64,000 nt of DNA from the NCBI GenBank assembly GCA_026724425.1, contig JAIUCV010000002.1, positions 1,989,001-2,053,000 on the forward strand, read 5' to 3'. The notes below the pieces were generated by a model. The model made no database searches, was not told the DNA's origin, and was given only the letters and a program-made list of their open reading frames with translations. Every line of letters starts with the position of its first letter. Within the stretch, counting starts at the first letter, position 1. Shown here piece after piece: positions 35,690 to 48,900 of the stretch. This DNA comes from Erythrophleum ivorense (Eukaryota > Streptophyta > Magnoliopsida > Fabales > Fabaceae). Made by a program: the position numbers and the translations under genes.

Positions 35690-36170
35690 ATGGTTTAAAA
35701 TTATCCTTAAAACTTGAATAGGGAATAGTTTTTAAATGTTGTCTATTGTTTCCTTTTAAAACAATGGTTTAAGTATGTGGCCTACAAAATTTAATATTTT
35801 TTTTAACACCTCATGACCATTACCATAAATCAAATAGGAAATGAGTGTAAGCATTATCTATTATTTTTAATTTATGCAATAGTCTGAGTATGTAGCTTAT
35901 AACATCTAATTTTGCAATAAATAAAAATTATTCTTACAACTCAAATACTAAACAGCTTTTAAGTATTGTTTATTTTTTCTAGTTTAAGCACTAATTTAAA
36001 TATGTGGCATATAGAATTTAATTTTGCAATGGATAAAAATTGTTCCTAAAACTCAAATAACAAATAGCTTTTAAGTGGTGTTTATTCTTTCTATTTTAGG
36101 TAACATTTTAATATATCGCCTATAAAATTTAATTTTGTAATAAATAAAAACTTTTTACAATAAGTTTATA
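35690..36170. repeat. Tandem array, period about 112-115 bp, at least four diverged units
   Basis: The marker gtatgtggcctac or a variant recurs at 35773, 35888, 36000 and 36111, each followed by aatttaattttgcaa(t)aaataaaaa and a ttttaagt.ttgt(c)tat block. The array is AT-rich and non-coding. Confidence 0.75.
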
Positions 36171-37419
36171 TTGCTTCTAGTTTTTTTAAAAATATTTATA
36201 ATCATACTTGTTTATGAAATAAAAAAAATTCTTTTAAATTGGTTAAATGGAATAATTTAAAAATTTTATTCATTTAAGTTGACTGCAAAATTGACAAAGA
36301 AATTATTTTTAAATAATTTTTATTAATTTTTCAAAATTAAAATAGAAATAAATCAAGGAATACATAAAATTAATGAGACCATTCAATTTTTAATCAGCTT
36401 TAATTTAATTTTTTCTTCAATTTTTTAACTTTTTGGTCAATTTTAATTTATTGTTCTCCTTTATATCATTTAAGTGTTGATTAAATTTAGAAAAAAATTT
36501 ATGCCAATGATGTATGTGGATCCATTGCACATAAAATTAAATTTGGCTTAACACCAAAACTTAAATATTATATATATATATATTGAGATTTCGTGTTTAT
36601 ATATTAAGTATAATTATCCTTATCTCTATATTTTAAATTTAACTATAAAATAAATATTTAATTGTTAACAAATAATTATTTAAAAATATTACAATTATTT
36701 CATTATCTCTATTTTTAAAATTTAAATAAAAATAAATTGAAAGTGTTATCTATCATTTTTATTTTAATTTAATCCAAAGTTTTGAAATTAATTAACTTTA
36801 AATTGTACGAAATATTTTTTATAATAAATTAAAATTTAAAAGTTACCAACTTTTTTTAATTTGATAAAAAATTAATTAAGAATATATAATTTAGATGGCC
36901 CTAAGCACCAAATCTTAATGCATCAATTACATGGCCAGATCTTGTTAACTGCACGAGATGCAATCAATAAATTGTATTAGTAAAGCTCTATATAATTAAA
37001 AATTTTAGTGGCAATATGTGTTGGATTATATGAACTACTCATTAGAGGTTGATCCATAATCTATTAATAAGTAATTCAAAAAAATTAATTAACTAATTAT
37101 TGATAATTAATTTAATTAATTAATATTAAAATTATTTTAAATTTGAATTTTTAGACTTTTGTCATTTGTTTTGTGGGTTATAAAATTTAAAAAAGAAACT
37201 AACAAAATAGAAGTAAGGTACATAATTCTATGTATTATAAAAAGTCTTTTTAAAAAGAAAGAACAGAGAGAGTGAGAACACGTAAAAGAAAAAGAGCTCT
37301 CGTCCCTCCTTGCTGAGAAAATAATATAAAAAACTGATCATATTCCGTGGACAATAAATTCAAAGATTTTCATGCATCGCTAGGAAGTATTCCAAACTTT
37401 TCTTCAATACGGAATCAAA
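36171..37419. other. Intergenic, very AT-rich
   Basis: No coding signal. A (TA)n run lies near 36570-36582. The end of the stretch, 37250-37420, is less AT-rich and approaches the possible exons to the right. Confidence 0.55.
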
Positions 37420-39865
37420 TTAGAAGAAACATTAGATAAACGAGAAGCTAATCAAACCAATTTCATCACATTTTTTATCCTCTAGATATGACAATCTCCT
37501 CATAGGGCACCTTTTGCTCAATTCAGGGCATCGCGAGAAGGAAGAACTATTCACAGCAGATGTTGGAACTTGAGATATTGGAGCCGTTAATAAATATCAA
37601 AATATGAAAGAGGAAATATGAAGCACTGCGGATAAATACCCCAAGTCTGATAGAAAAGTAAAGCTGCTGATGTAGGTCATTCCAACTGCAAGGACGTCAA
37701 GGGATTCCACTTGAGGAGCTCCAGGCGTCTCAGAATGCGTTTTTATATGTCTGTTTGCATTCAAATGTAAGAAATATAATTCGTTAACTATTCCACTGAG
37801 AATTACTTTTATGGTGGGGGTAAACAAATTCCTAAAACAGAGTCATACGTTTGGATAGAATCAGTCATATTGTCAATAGGATTATGAATGTTGCTTGCGT
37901 TTCGTGCATCCTGTTTCCACTGATAGTTCTGCAAGGAAACTCATGAGGCTGACAAATGTAACAAGTGGATTAAGAAAATATCACTATAGCTAGCGTTTTT
38001 AGAACATTAAAGAAGCCTTAACAAGTAATATACCTTGATCTGGTGTGAGACCATAATCAGACAACCTAACGAACTTGAAATTCGCATTCTCAGCCACTGC
38101 CTCAAGGCCTTCGCTGCCATGTCTAGATGATGAATGCCTTTTCTGTTTTAAGCTGTTGACAGTACATAATCATCAATCAACCAGAAGTCTTTTTAACAAC
38201 AACAAAATTCCTTGAACAAGAATGAACGGTTTTCACAGTCTCTGTTCATTGTTTTACTGAACTCAACTATTTGATCAATTGTATTACCTTTCTATAAGTA
38301 AGTCGGGAAAATTATGATTAAGGACCAAGAAACCAAGAAGAGAATAAATTTATTTTTAAAGATCATTATCATTAAGTTCAATGGTTTGTTATTAAATTAA
38401 GCGATAATCATCTTAAAATAAGTTATAACAAATTCTTAAAAATAAATATCTTTACTTATTAGTCTTTTATTATAATTCTCCCAAGGCAAGTAAGTCTGAA
38501 TCTGAGGAGAGGCCATGTTCAAATATTGATCTTAGAAAGCAATGTACACTATCTTCTAGAATAATATAAAAAAAAACAATTATCTCGCTTGTCCTCTAAA
38601 TCATATATGAGACACTTCAAAACCTAATTTAGATAAATGGAAGACCCAAAAACCAAACCAAGATGTTACCTACTAGAATTTCATGGTGCAACCTTGGTAA
38701 TAGCTTTAGGGTGTGTTTGGTTGGAAGTTTTTGAAAGAGAGGGGAGGGAAGGAGGGGCAAATTTGCCTCCCCTCCAAATTGGAGGGTTTTGAATCTCTAA
38801 AGGAATTTTTTAATTTATAATTTATTTTTTTACTCTTTAATTTTTTAATTTTTTAATATATTAACATTTAATAAAAATTAAGATAATTTTTTTTATCAAG
38901 AATTAAAAATAAAAAAAATTAGAATTTATAATTTTTTTAATATTGATATAAATAACTTTTTTATAAAAAATTAAAATAATATGAAAATAAATTTGTCTAA
39001 CTATAATTATCTCCCCTCTCCTCCTTAACTAAATAATAATCTTCCCTCTATTGAACTAAACAGAGGCTAAGGTTAGCCCTCAGTTGATCCATGAGTATTA
39101 ACATTACCTGTTGCTTCTCTACCGAAGCTAATGGACTGTCTGGGCCCCTGTGAAAATCTTCAGAAGGCTTCACATTTGAACATATACAAGAAATAATTTA
39201 AATTATGTTTCTGAAATGAGTAGACAAGAAGATTGATGTATGTAGTTCACAATTCCAATAAGATACTTATGATGTAATCCTGGAGGCACAAGTGAATCTG
39301 TTGAGAAATAATTGGACCATATTGTGTTACCCTCTACGACAAACCGAACCAAACAGGAAGTTAAGCACACATTGTGGTGCGAACCAGAGGTAGGGCTAAA
39401 CTTGGCCCTGAACTGCAAATGCCGAGCCATGGTGCGCCATAACTGACGATGGTTGCCGTTCATCCCTTGACAATGCTTGTGATGAAGGACATGCGATGCT
39501 TCCTTCCAACCTCCATTTTTGTCGTTTTTGGGGCCTTCATATTCAACGGGCTAAGGATTCATTAAAATTTTTTCTTCTTTTCAGTCTTCACTAAGAGAAA
39601 AAAAAAACACCTTGCATTCCACATTTTAATGGCCAAGTTTCCTTAACTCCAAGTTAAACAGGATACATAATCTTTTTCCCCCCTTCTCTTTTCAGCTTTT
39701 TGCATGATATCATTTTCATAAACAAACGTAAAAAAGGCAAAAGGAGAGATGGGCCTTCTAAGTTTTTTTCATTTTTCCTTGGCCAATGAATTCCTTTCAT
39801 CGCCCTGGTGTCGGTTTTCCATCTCACAACGCTTTCCATTTCCTGAAACGTAGGCTTCCATATAT
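37420..39865 (-). other. Possible exons of an unrecognised gene or gene relic
   Basis: Several minus-strand segments look like exons. The segment 38152-38034 has consensus borders and reads QKRHSSSRHGSEGLEAVAEN then FKFVRLSDYGLTPDQ. The segment 37928-37849 also has consensus borders; joined in phase to the previous one it reads ELSVETGCTKRKQHS and stops at 37882-37884. Other candidates are NVKPSEDFHRGPDSPLASVE with donor at 39107-39106, a segment 37750-37640 (APQVESLDVLAVGMTYISSF) and a segment near 37560-37430 (FSRCPELSKRCPMRRLSYLE). A possible start is ATG 39861 (MEAYVSGNGKRCEMENR). The segments do not all join in frame, and I recognise no family. A MITE (38707-39070) sits between two of them. 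Confidence 0.3.
38707..39070. mobile_element. MITE-like element (family A, copy 2)
   Basis: The left end gggtgtgtttggttggaag leads into gagaggggagggaaggaggg, and the right end reads ctcccctctcctcc and ttgaactaaacagaggc; the ends are imperfect inverted counterparts around an AT-rich centre. It shares the G-rich/C-rich end structure of the copy at 7475-7955. Confidence 0.5.
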
Positions 39866-40233
39866 TCATTCTCTAAAAACCACGAGTTGATATGATTTTG
39901 CAGGACCGCATCTTGACTGCGCTGTCAAGCTAATCGACTTAAAACTTTCAGTTGTTGAGAGGAGTTTAACTGCTCAAAGAATCACAACTAAATGATATTG
40001 AAGACACGGCTTCAGGTAAAAAGAGAGGAACAATAATCTCTTTTAATACTAAAAATAAATGTCTGGTCTACAGAATTCACACTCAGTCAGGACTTCCTCT
40101 CGGAAAAAATTCTTTCTTTAACATGTTCTGTAACATCTATTTCTTGGATTTCTATCCAGAACAAAATAAAACAAGGGACACTTCAAAGTCGGATATCATC
40201 AGTAGCTCTATTTATGATTGAGGGTCAACCAGC

Positions 40234-43003
40234 CTAGGGACGCCAGAAACTCTTTCTACCCACAAGAAATTGATCTTGATGTATAGTTACAGACCAGTGA
40301 AGCGAGCGCAAGATTGGACTCAGCTTGCTAATTACTTCTAAGGAGTCTCGAACCACAAGATAACCATCTGGTCTCAATATGCGATCTATCTCCACGACCA
40401 CATCTACAATGTCACATCTGACAAAAATTGCATTCCGTGAGAATCATATCATATCTTACAAATACCTTGGCCACACAGAGAAATGAACGGACTTAAGTTC
40501 TAGAATAATATGGGGAGAAAGAACGTGTCATGGTCAGTGGTCATACCTCTTTTCAAGATTTCTGAATAGGAAGCTAGAATGAAGAAGATCATAAGTGCGA
40601 GGATAGGTATTGAAAGGCTCGCACCAATCGTGATAAATTCCTATTAAACCCCTGTCAAATATAATAGAAAGTGTATCTGGCAAATCAATGGGCATTACAT
40701 TCATCACCCAGACTGGTTGATCAATGAGCGCTGTGGCAAATCTGAAGATGACACGCCTAATATCAGTTCTAAGAAAACCTGAGGATAACCAGGCAATATG
40801 CATTATGGGAGACAAATGACATATAGAACTATGCTTAGTCATCTCTTGTAAAGGAACGATATGAAAAAGAAAAGAACCATAGTGAATGCCATAGGTAATC
40901 TAATTAAGGGAAAAAGGGCAAGAAAAAACAACTACATAATAAACTTTACCCCCCATAACCAGCATTCATGTCCATTATATTCCGCACTCTAGCCCAGTTT
41001 ATTGAAAGACCATTGGCATAAACATCTGACACTAGTTGAGACCAGTGTTTGGTATCCTTGTCGAACATCTCAATAGCATCTGAATCAGAAGATAAGCTAG
41101 GAGGTTTACTAGTAAGCCTCTCAGGCCAGGGTAAGGGCCAGCTCTGCAGTTTACCCGTACTGTCAATTGGAAGAGGAGAAAGGCAACTGCTGAGTCTGGT
41201 ACACCTATACATAATTACACAGAGAAAATTAGCAAACATAAATATCAAACTAACAACAGTCTTATACTTAGCATTGTCTGCAATGTCCTTATGTCCACAT
41301 ACAGTAAGTAGGTAGCCCTTATTCTTAATTACAAGGTATATACATATCACACAGCCAAAATTAAAACACAAACATATGCAGGAAAGTTTCTCCTCTTATT
41401 CCATATCATTTGGGTATAGCAAAGAAACAAAAATTTGTGGAGATATGAACGTGACAAAAGTATAAATACCATGAGCTGTTTTTCCCGTCCTTCTGTTGAC
41501 ATAAAGGTGGATTGTTCACTTTGCGTTTTCCATAGCAATCAGGTGAAGTAGGCTTCTGGTATATAACCATCCCAATTCCAGATGAATCAAAAGTCCTAGC
41601 CACAACCGTCCAGCACATAGATTTTGTTACAGTCATTGTGGCTGCAGAAAACATGTACAAACAACATCCATCTTAGAATATTTGCATGTTCTCCAACTTC
41701 TTTAGAAGAACATACTATCTCAGTGTTTGAAGCAAATAAAAATAAAAACAAGATTCCGATTTTCAACAATTGGCATAAATGCCAAGGAGACAGAACGGTA
41801 GGTATCCCAAGTTAAGCCTTTTTTAAGCGTCTCATATTGATTTGGGCCTTCATGGATGGGTCATATGAAATGTCCAAAATCTTCCCTATATAGAGAGAGC
41901 AGGAGAGACTATGAAATCAGGGACAACATGTAAAGGGGGAGAAAGAAACAAACCATTCCATACTTTCTGATCTCTTTCATCATCACGATAAACTGGTGTC
42001 GCCGACCATGCAAAGAAACCTCCAGGTCTAAGAATCCTATTGAGCTCGAACAACGGTTTACCACCTAAAATTGTAAATCAGACTTAGCAATAAACATTTC
42101 TGTTATAGAGAAAATAGATGGAACATGGATAGAAGACAACAAATACCATCTGCATCCCAATGTACTCTGCATCGTGCGCAATGGATCAAATCATACCCAT
42201 TATTTGGAAATGTCAACTTTTGTGTTCCAATAACAGAAAGAGTTGCAGGAATTCCTCGCTCCAGAGCAAACTGTATCTGAGCTTCATGTTCATCCTTTGG
42301 GGCAAATGACATGGTCATAACATTTCTGTCCAGCAAATAGCCACCAAAGCTAGCAACACCACAACCAACATCTAAGACAACCCTGATATTCTTCCCCCAT
42401 TGAATGTCTGGTAATGTCTAGTGTAAAATGAATGAGAAAACCAACAGAATATGTAAGCATTCAAGAACTACATCAATATCTAGTCAAATCAGCAGAACAT
42501 ATGTGTAAGGTACAATTACATCATGCTTAAATCAAAATAAAGCATTGCTTTGATTCATCGTAACAAATGTAGTAACAATAGTGCTGACTGTAAACAAAGT
42601 GTAAAATAGTACAAAAAAGTCTCATTCAGTAATTAAATGAATATGATGTGTCAGAAAACCTATGATAATCATTGAGAGGAGCAGCCAATAAACTAAAAGA
42701 AATAATAAAAATTCTCAGCCCTATTCTATGCTCTGTGCTTTACATCTAGCTGGCAAAATTTCAAGAATAAGCCATGCGAGATACAGTTGTTCATATTTTA
42801 TGGCGATCGAGCCCTATGCCTTGGATCTTGAATTGACGTCATCATAAAGATAAGAGGCTCAATCTGAATGGAAATCATCCATAAGTAAATCAGAACTAAA
42901 GATTCCATCATCGCCTGTTTCCATCTCCTCCCAAAGAAAAGCCAATTTTGACATTAGGTGAGTTTTTTCCATTTTGTACATTATCAGGAATTGATTACAG
43001 TTT

Positions 43004-43047
<44 letters not shown>

Positions 43048-44365
43048 CATACGAGGAGAAAAAAATTAATGCAGGTCTCATACTTTAGGAATGTTCGTAG
43101 GACGTGAAGCCATTTTACAGCATACCTTCTGCATGTACTCAATATAATGGTTAACTCCATCTTTGAATTGAGTACCACCTCCTGGAAAGACAAAATATTC
43201 GCCAGACTTTACAACCCAATGTTGGTCCTTCTTGTACTCAACAAGCTTTGGATGAGGCACATTGCTATACCAAATCTGAAAAACAGAAATATAAAACTCC
43301 ATCACCCTTATTTTCATTATTATATAATTAGAAACACGCATGTAACTAAACACCAACTAGAACATGTTCAGAATATGGAATCTTTGTTAAGAAGATTATA
43401 AGATGGTATAGATACAGAAAGTGAAACTTTAAACAGAAGTTTTGATAGTATCACACCCCAAACTCCCAAAGCTCTAACCCAAAACAAATAGGTGCAAAAC
43501 ATACATAAATTAAAGTATAAAACCTACCAAGCTCTCGGTACAAACTTTAATGTCCTGAAACGCAGACGGTAGGAGTGGCATACACCACATAGTGAAGTGT
43601 TGATTAAAGGTAACATGAATCTATGAAATCTTAAGAAATCCTTATCACATAATCAACGTATCAAACATTTTCTCTACGAACAAATGCATCCATTTATACC
43701 CATAAGTTTTCTCACCGACGTATCAATCTCACCATGTCCCTGCTCTTGGGCCACGGAACGGGGACTTTATACCCATTCGGAAGCGGCACCAAACAGTGCG
43801 GACTAGGATCCGGACAATGCCTTTCCCTGTGCTCCATGTGCCTTCTATTCTTCAAAGCCTTAATCGCCTTATAATTATCCAAACAGGGTATATAATCAAC
43901 CGCCATTGGGCCATTACAAAGCTTCCAATCAATATTCACATTAACCGTAACAATATCAATAGCTTCCTTATTTTGGGGCAGCCCTTGGTCTTTGGGTTCT
44001 GTGATCGGAATCTCGTTTTGGGGTAGCCCTTCGTCTTTGGGCACTGTGGTCGGAACCTCGTTTTGGGGCAGCCCTTCGTCTTTGGGGATTGTGATCGGAT
44101 TCACGTTTTGGGGTAGCCCTTCGTCTTTGGGGGTTGTGATAGGAGTCACTCTTTGGGGTAAACCTTGGTCTTCACGAATTGTGATCGGGGGCACGAAAGG
44201 TGTCGCAGATGGTTGGCCTTTAACATCAGGATAGAAGACGACGCGGTTGAAGGTGGAGGTGGAGTTAGTCAAGAGGAGGAGCGTGACGCAAATGAGCAAG
44301 ATCAAGAGCGAGAGTACGAAAGGGTATTTTCTTTCTTTGAAGAGGGATTCAACCGAAATTGCCAT
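40234..44365 (-). CDS. Golgi-type methyltransferase, PMT (DUF248) family, PMT23-like, complete
   Basis: Eight exons with GT/AG borders and matching phases: 44365-43733, 43275-43126, 42417-42147, 42064-41954, 41641-41470, 41204-40950, 40741-40547 and 40417-40234. They sum to 1971 nt, giving 656 residues. The short N-terminal tail is followed by one membrane helix (about 16-34), the layout of a type II Golgi protein. A stem with five 15-residue repeats (58-132) leads into the methyltransferase region, which starts IDWKLCNGPMAVDYIPCLDN. SAM-binding motif I is VVLDVGCGVASFGGY (from residue 274), followed by CARCRVHWDADG; the second half carries IMDMNAGYGGFATALIDQP and ends GRKSFWRP. The family is implicated in methylation of cell-wall pectic polysaccharides; the substrate here is inferred. 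Its place between the receptor kinase and eIF2-alpha fits the At2g40280 position. Confidence 0.94.
43970..44194 (-). repeat. In-frame coding minisatellite, five 45-bp units
   Basis: Five consecutive 15-residue units fill residues 58-132 of the methyltransferase. They have the pattern xxPITxPKDEGLPQN, for example VNPITIPKDEGLPQN and EVPTTVPKDEGLPQN. The unit length is an exact multiple of three, so copy changes keep the frame. It lies in the lumenal stem. Confidence 0.95.
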
Positions 44366-45977
44366 TTCTGACCCTGACAGAGAGAGAACTTGCGGCAGCT
44401 GTCAAGCAGTTGAAGATCCAGTTGTTCAAAGAAAGTTGAAAGAGAGACAGAGACGCGGATACTCGAGGAAATTTTTCAAAATGCCGTTATCCAAGAAGAA
44501 CAAAAAGAAAGGGTGGTCATTTCAATCATCCAATTGAAAATTGCGTTCTTCTGCAATCTCTGAAACATGAGATTGTTCTCTGGACCCTGAAGACCGTACC
44601 TCACAAGGATCTCCCACTTCCCAAGAGATGCGGTGCCACTGGCATAATTGTCCTTTACTTTGCAGGCTCCTATGTAGGTGCCATGTAACTTGGGATGTAA
44701 TAATTTAAATATAATCAATTAAAGGTAGGAGGAGTTCAGGGAGTGAATATGGAAGGAGGCAACGCCGGAGAGGCATGTATAGCAGCGATCGTAATATCTC
44801 AGTTAACAAAGGCCGAAGACCAAGACCCTGATTTTTTTTTTTTTTTTTTTTCTTTGGGCCAATAACAGAGACCCTGTTATCGAATGCGAAAGACCTGACC
44901 CAGGAGGCCAAAGGCTAATGGGGATCAGCCACTGACCAAGGTGCAATTGACGGGTTCTACAATTTTACCCACTTTGTGAATTATTAAATCAATTACTTAT
45001 GCAATGTAATGTTTTTAATGACACTTGTTTCCAATCTTTGTCATGATCTATGTTTTTTTCTCGGACTAATTATTAAAATTGTTTAATTGTTCTTTTCCTT
45101 TTAGATGGATTAATCGATTCGTTACAGCTTGTTTCTCATCTTAACTTACTATTCTTTGCATATAGTATTCAACCTCAAGTCCCAACTCCTGTGTATCTTG
45201 GCTTCTAAAATATTTGTCAAAACTGGATATCTCATATCTTTTGCCTTAATTACTGTTTCGAACAACGTAAATGTTGTTACACGTTTTCTATCAAGCAAAC
45301 GTATAAAGTCAGAGATATAAATTTTTTAAATGTTTTAAAAAGTTGATAATTTTGAGAGAAATAAATACGTAAGAACTCATATCAGGTGTGAATTACAATC
45401 TAATGACAAACACCATGATGTGTGGGATCTTGTATAAAATGTGCTATTTTTAAATTGACATTACCAATTTTTTTTAAAAAATTAAGAAAATTAAATCCAA
45501 GGCAAGATTATCATATAACAAAGTTAAAAGCACAGTTTAGAAAGTCAAGATTTACATTGACTATCAGTTTGTTCCAGTCTTAATTTTTACTATATTTTCA
45601 GTACTTAGTTTAGCCTTGGCTTATATTTCAAATTCTAGTGTATATCAATTTCTTATCTTCTTTTGAATTTTTGTGCCAACATTGTCTTTTGTTTCAAATA
45701 TTTCAATATTTTTGGAAGAAAAAGATTAATACAAATAAAGAGATTGTTTAGGCCAACATACAAATAGATAGATAAGAGACAAAAACACAAGAAAAGCAAA
45801 TAGCTTAGGGTTGAGCATTCTCTTTAACAAAATATCTTGACATTTAGTAATTTGAAGTTGTTATGATGCAAACACATATATTTGTAGATGGACAAAAATT
45901 AGTTCATTAGTAAACATCCCAAATAAAAGATACGAAATTGAAGATTCAAACAAATATAGAAGGTATTGACATTTAAC
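44366..45977. other. Intergenic: PMT upstream region and 3' side of eIF2-alpha relic
   Basis: Bases 44366-44500 are the likely 5' UTR and proximal promoter of the methyltransferase. Bases 44560-44940 are of higher complexity without a recognised exon; a T-run of about 21 lies at 44832-44852. The last exon(s) of eIF2-alpha expected below 45978 were not found, so the relic appears 3'-truncated. Confidence 0.5.
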
Positions 45978-48900
45978 TGCTCTCGGTGCCTGCTTCACAA
46001 CAAGTTTACCCTCCTTGTGTTGCTCTATTGCTTCAATGCAAGCAACAGTAGCATTGTTGAGAACCAATATTCGTTGCTCCTGTCCAGATCATAACAAATA
46101 CTTAATTTAATTCCAGTTGTGAGGTTACCACTCTAGACTTTTTGACACAACTCCAAAACTACCTCCACGGTAGCAGATTCCATAAATGAACTAATTTCCG
46201 TAATTGTAATCTTCAGAAAGTGGTAAATGTTAAGAACCCTTCCCTTGTTACGGCCATAATTGCAATTACAGTTTTCACAAAAGGTAAACATTAATATGGG
46301 TACCAATGCACAATAATCAAGTCAAATCTAAGCATCACTTGTAACAGAAAACATACTCATCACAATTGTGCAGTTCGTGATTTGAATCTTACAATTCATA
46401 ACAAATTACAAAGTCAAAGGTACGAATTGATAGTTAAATTGGAAGCAATCTTGAATTAGTTATAAATCATATGAATTTATATGATTTGAGCCAACATGAT
46501 AGAATTACACGATTCCACAATTCAAGAATGTATGAAAACAACGAGTTAGTGTGATTGTGTTATTCTCAAGTGTTGTTTATGTCTCTTACAAAGAAAACAA
46601 AGATGAATATTACTTGAAATTATTTCAAGAATTAATTACTCGTAAATATATAACTAATGAGTATTTCATACATATTATAGGAATATATTTATGTTATATT
46701 TTATATTTTAGGTTATTTTTCACTTGTTACTAAATCTTATGATTTAGTATGTTTTATGATTTTTGATTTAAAAATATACTTTTCAATTTGTGATATGTAC
46801 AAAATTTGATAACTCTGGCAGAAAAAATGGTGTTTGCTCAAGTAGCCACATCACTTCCTTTAAATCCAATAGGATGGGGCATGTAAGTACAAAAGTTGAT
46901 TCTGTAAAATTGAATCTTTGCTTGCTATATAACAAGAGCTATTCAACTAATCATAAATCTCATATTCCACGCGAGAGAATGAGAAAGGACACCGTTGGTA
47001 TGGCAAGCAGAGTGCTTTAAGTAACTTCCAAAGTTCAAACAAAATCTGTAGGCATGAATACATTTAAAACCAGCAAGCATCTCAGCATATATAGTTTCAC
47101 AATACCATATATTGGCTTTGGATTAAAGAAGAACTCCAAGGAGGATGTTGGAGATAAATCCCTTTTGGTTGTCACTGGATGAAAAACTAGCATAGAGGTC
47201 ACAACATTAAATGTATAAAACAACTGCTAACTACTTATACATTCAGACCTATTCCCAAACAAAATCTATGAAGCAAAAACTAATTCCAAATTTATACACT
47301 GCATAATCTTTAAGCACACAAACTGTATAGGAAAAATTGTACTCTGCTATTCGATTACAAAGCCAATTATCATAGCAAACTCTGGGTTGATATTGCATTG
47401 ACCTTGTCAAGAGTCTGAGTGGTAAGAACATAAAGTGGAGCCGCAACAAGTTTAATTTTTACAGGGCAATCATTATTTCCAGTAGCTTCCGCTTTCCGTA
47501 TAGCCTCCTGCACAATCAAATGGTTATAACACAATCCTTCACGACAAAGTACTTTCGAAGATTAGCAATGATTTCTTAACACACCAAAGAACAAAGTACA
47601 AACACAACAGAGAATAGGGGACCAGAAACAATTTATTTCAATATCTGACCCAAAAATAAGAATTTGAGACGGGTTGATCAGCTCACTAACAAAGTACAGG
47701 GTACAGACCTTAATGTGAAGAACTTCATCAAACTAAAAACACGTCATTTCAATATCTGCCCCTACTTTCAAGGGTTAAGGTGTCATTCTTCTTCTAATAT
47801 TCTTTACTAGAGCTTCCTTCACTTCTTCTGACACTGCTGGAACAACCTTGGTCACCTATGACATAACAAAGAATCCTTTATTGAGAAACAGGATTTATGT
47901 GGTAAGATGTTCCATGAGAATAATCAAACCTCTGCCCATCAGGGTCATTGACTTCACTTGTGAGAGAATTCAAAACTGAGTTAGGATTGGTCACAATTAT
48001 TTTAAACGCCTGCACATTATAAAGTTCACATAGTGATTAAAAAAATAGAGAATACACCAAAGAGTCAAAAAACATGCTTACCTCAAAAGCATGACGGTAG
48101 TTGCGATATAAAGGCCATCCAATGTAAAACATACCACTCCTGCAAAAAGTCACTTGAATTTGGTTCAACGAATAAGGAGAATTGAAATGGTAGTGCCCTC
48201 GAAAATAAATAATTTGTTTGAACTACTTAAAAACGATTGTTTGACTAGTAGTTGCAGGTACAAAGTTATTATTGCATCTAAGGAACTATCAGCAACCGTA
48301 TTGTTTTTGAAAGAAGCATGGTTATATAAAACATTACAAGGATAAATCCTAATGGGAGATAATAGAGATAAAAGGTTCCTAAGATTGAAGATGTGTGACT
48401 TGTCAGATAAAGATGATAGAATGCTACAGTAACAATAGATATAGTCAAAGAAGAAACAAAAGAAGTGTCATAATTGCATAAATTGTATTTCCCAAGAACT
48501 GTAAAGGCTATAAAAAACACCACAAATCCACAATATTACTCAGTTCACCACGCTCTGCACCGTGAATTTGTACATATTGAACAACTAAGTTTGTCAGAGG
48601 ATCCAATTCCAGTTTGTCAATATGCTATTTTCATGGAAACTAAGACCTTGCACAATTATGTTTACAGAAACCATAAGGTCTGGAACAAGTCGATGTGGAA
48701 AGACAAAGAGTGTTTTTGAAGGAATTTGTTTTAAAAGTTCCCTATTGAACTTTTGCTTATGCAATAATATTACCAAATACACCCTAAATTTTTACGTGGT
48801 CAGTGTCTAAAATCCAAAAAAATATGCTAGTTTTACTTGAACAAAGACCAATAATTTTTTAATAGCGATTAAATGTTCATAAACTAGAACAAGTCAACAT

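Noticed and set aside
43992..44234. Plus-strand repeat-containing frame opposite the PMT stem
   Set aside because: Antisense shadow of the coding minisatellite; it is open only because the 45-bp unit lacks stops in that frame.
44476..44718. Minus-strand frame reading SGTASLGKWEILVRYGLQGP
   Set aside because: It looks protein-like, but it overlaps the PMT upstream region, has no recognisable family and no supporting splice structure. Left out of the gene list.
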